DNA of 6,840 nt from Pseudomonadota bacterium. Its GTDB lineage: Bacteria > Pseudomonadota > Gammaproteobacteria > Burkholderiales > Burkholderiaceae_E. The position numbers and the translations under genes were made by a program. Below the pieces are notes generated by a model. That model was given only the letters and a program-made list of their open reading frames with translations. It had not been told where the DNA came from and searched no databases. Location: assembly GCA_023389175.1 (NCBI GenBank), contig JAEWEW010000166.1, forward strand, positions 1 to 6,840, given 5' to 3'. Shown one piece after another: positions 6,465 to 6,840 of this stretch. The stretch's first letter is position 1. Each line of letters starts with the position of its first letter.

Positions 6465-6840
6465 CAGCGGGGACGGGATCGGTTGCGTTTCGCGATCTCG
6501 GCGTGCAGCCGGGTGAGTTCCTCGGTCACCGCGCGCGCCACGATGTCGCGGATCATCCGGTTGAGCGCATCGTGCAACTCGTGCGCGACCATTTCGGCGG
6601 CGCGCTCGAGCACCGGCACGAGCGTGTCCTGCAACTGCGCATCGAGCAGGGCGTCGGAGCGGCGCAGCAGGCGTTCGAGGACGTTCTCGCGGACCCGCTG
6701 CGCCAGGTCGCCCCAGTCCACCTCGGCCAGGCTCTGCGGCAGGTCCTCGCTATCGTAGCGGGGAACCTGCACCACCTCGGTGAGCATGGGGATCGGCTCG
6801 TCGGGTCCGATGCGATGGCGGGCGGCGATCGCGGCAGCAT
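6464..6840 (-). CDS. Uncharacterised helical protein upstream of valS (5' end outside window)
   Basis: This reading frame ends one base into valS (TGATG) and stays open to the right edge, giving 124 visible residues. The first visible Met codon (6787) gives 107 aa, but it has no Shine-Dalgarno site, and the reading DEPIPMLTEVVQVP runs across it. A D-x-x-I-P-x-L-T-E-V pattern is, from memory, typical of small proteins of unknown function in proteobacteria (DUF2486-like), where it lies near the N-terminus. The true start is therefore probably upstream, beyond 6840. The rest is strongly amphipathic and charged, predicted almost all helical from residue 24 to 97 of the 107-aa version (DWGDLAQRVRENVLERLLRR and onward), with a basic tail (KRNRSRPR). 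There is no signal peptide, membrane segment or catalytic motif. It is probably a soluble, possibly oligomeric protein in the same operon as valS. The family name is a tentative recollection and the function is unknown. Confidence 0.75.
   Translation of the reverse strand, partial: AAAIAARHRIGPDEPIPMLTEVVQVPRYDSEDLPQSLAEVDWGDLAQRVRENVLERLLRRSDALLDAQLQDTLVPVLERAAEMVAHELHDALNRMIRDIVARAVTEELTRLHAEIAKRNRSRPR

Noticed and set aside
1..6840. tRNA or other RNA genes, CRISPR repeats, insertion sequences or attachment sites.
   Set aside because: Coding sequence fills almost the whole window. The two short gaps contain only the palindromes described, and no tRNA-like fold, regularly spaced repeat or transposase was recognised by reading. 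A tRNAscan or Infernal run would be needed to exclude small RNAs formally.

Overview
The window looks like ordinary chromosomal sequence from a high-GC (very roughly two-thirds G+C or more by eye) proteobacterium. The gene set (alaS, a TusA-family protein, valS with a small gene overlapping its start) and the style of the ValRS and AlaRS sequences point to Gamma- or Betaproteobacteria. I cannot place it more finely from sequence alone. Nothing suggests a phage, plasmid, transposon, CRISPR array or defence island.

Layout. Positions 1-1040 (+) are the 3' part of alaS, the alanyl-tRNA synthetase, which runs in from the left edge. An MFS transporter gene (TTG at 1052, or possibly a CTG at 1037 that overlaps the alaS stop) follows almost directly and ends at 2179. 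A 175-base gap then holds a compact palindromic element (about 2191-2276) and a small inverted repeat (2285-2303). Next come a TusA/SirA-family sulfur carrier gene (2355-2600) and, 25 bases later, a short-chain dehydrogenase/reductase (SDR) gene (2626-3363), all on the + strand. After a 71-base convergent gap with GC-rich hairpins, the minus strand carries valS, valyl-tRNA synthetase (6464 down to 3435). Upstream of valS, and overlapping it by one base, is a small uncharacterised helical protein gene that is open at the right edge of the window.

How the genes relate. Two transcription units meet tail to tail at about 3364-3434. The left unit joins AlaRS to a transporter and, across the palindromic gap, to TusA and the SDR. 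TusA-family proteins carry sulfur for tRNA thiolation in E. coli, so a tRNA theme with AlaRS is possible but unproven. The right unit probably continues outside the window. In E. coli valS follows holC and pepA, so those genes may lie beyond position 6840, but this is inference. No previously undescribed system was found. The points most worth a second look are the intergenic palindromic element, the uncertain MFS start, the Ala/Ser/Pro-rich insertion near the N-terminus of ValRS, and the uncharacterised protein encoded just before valS.
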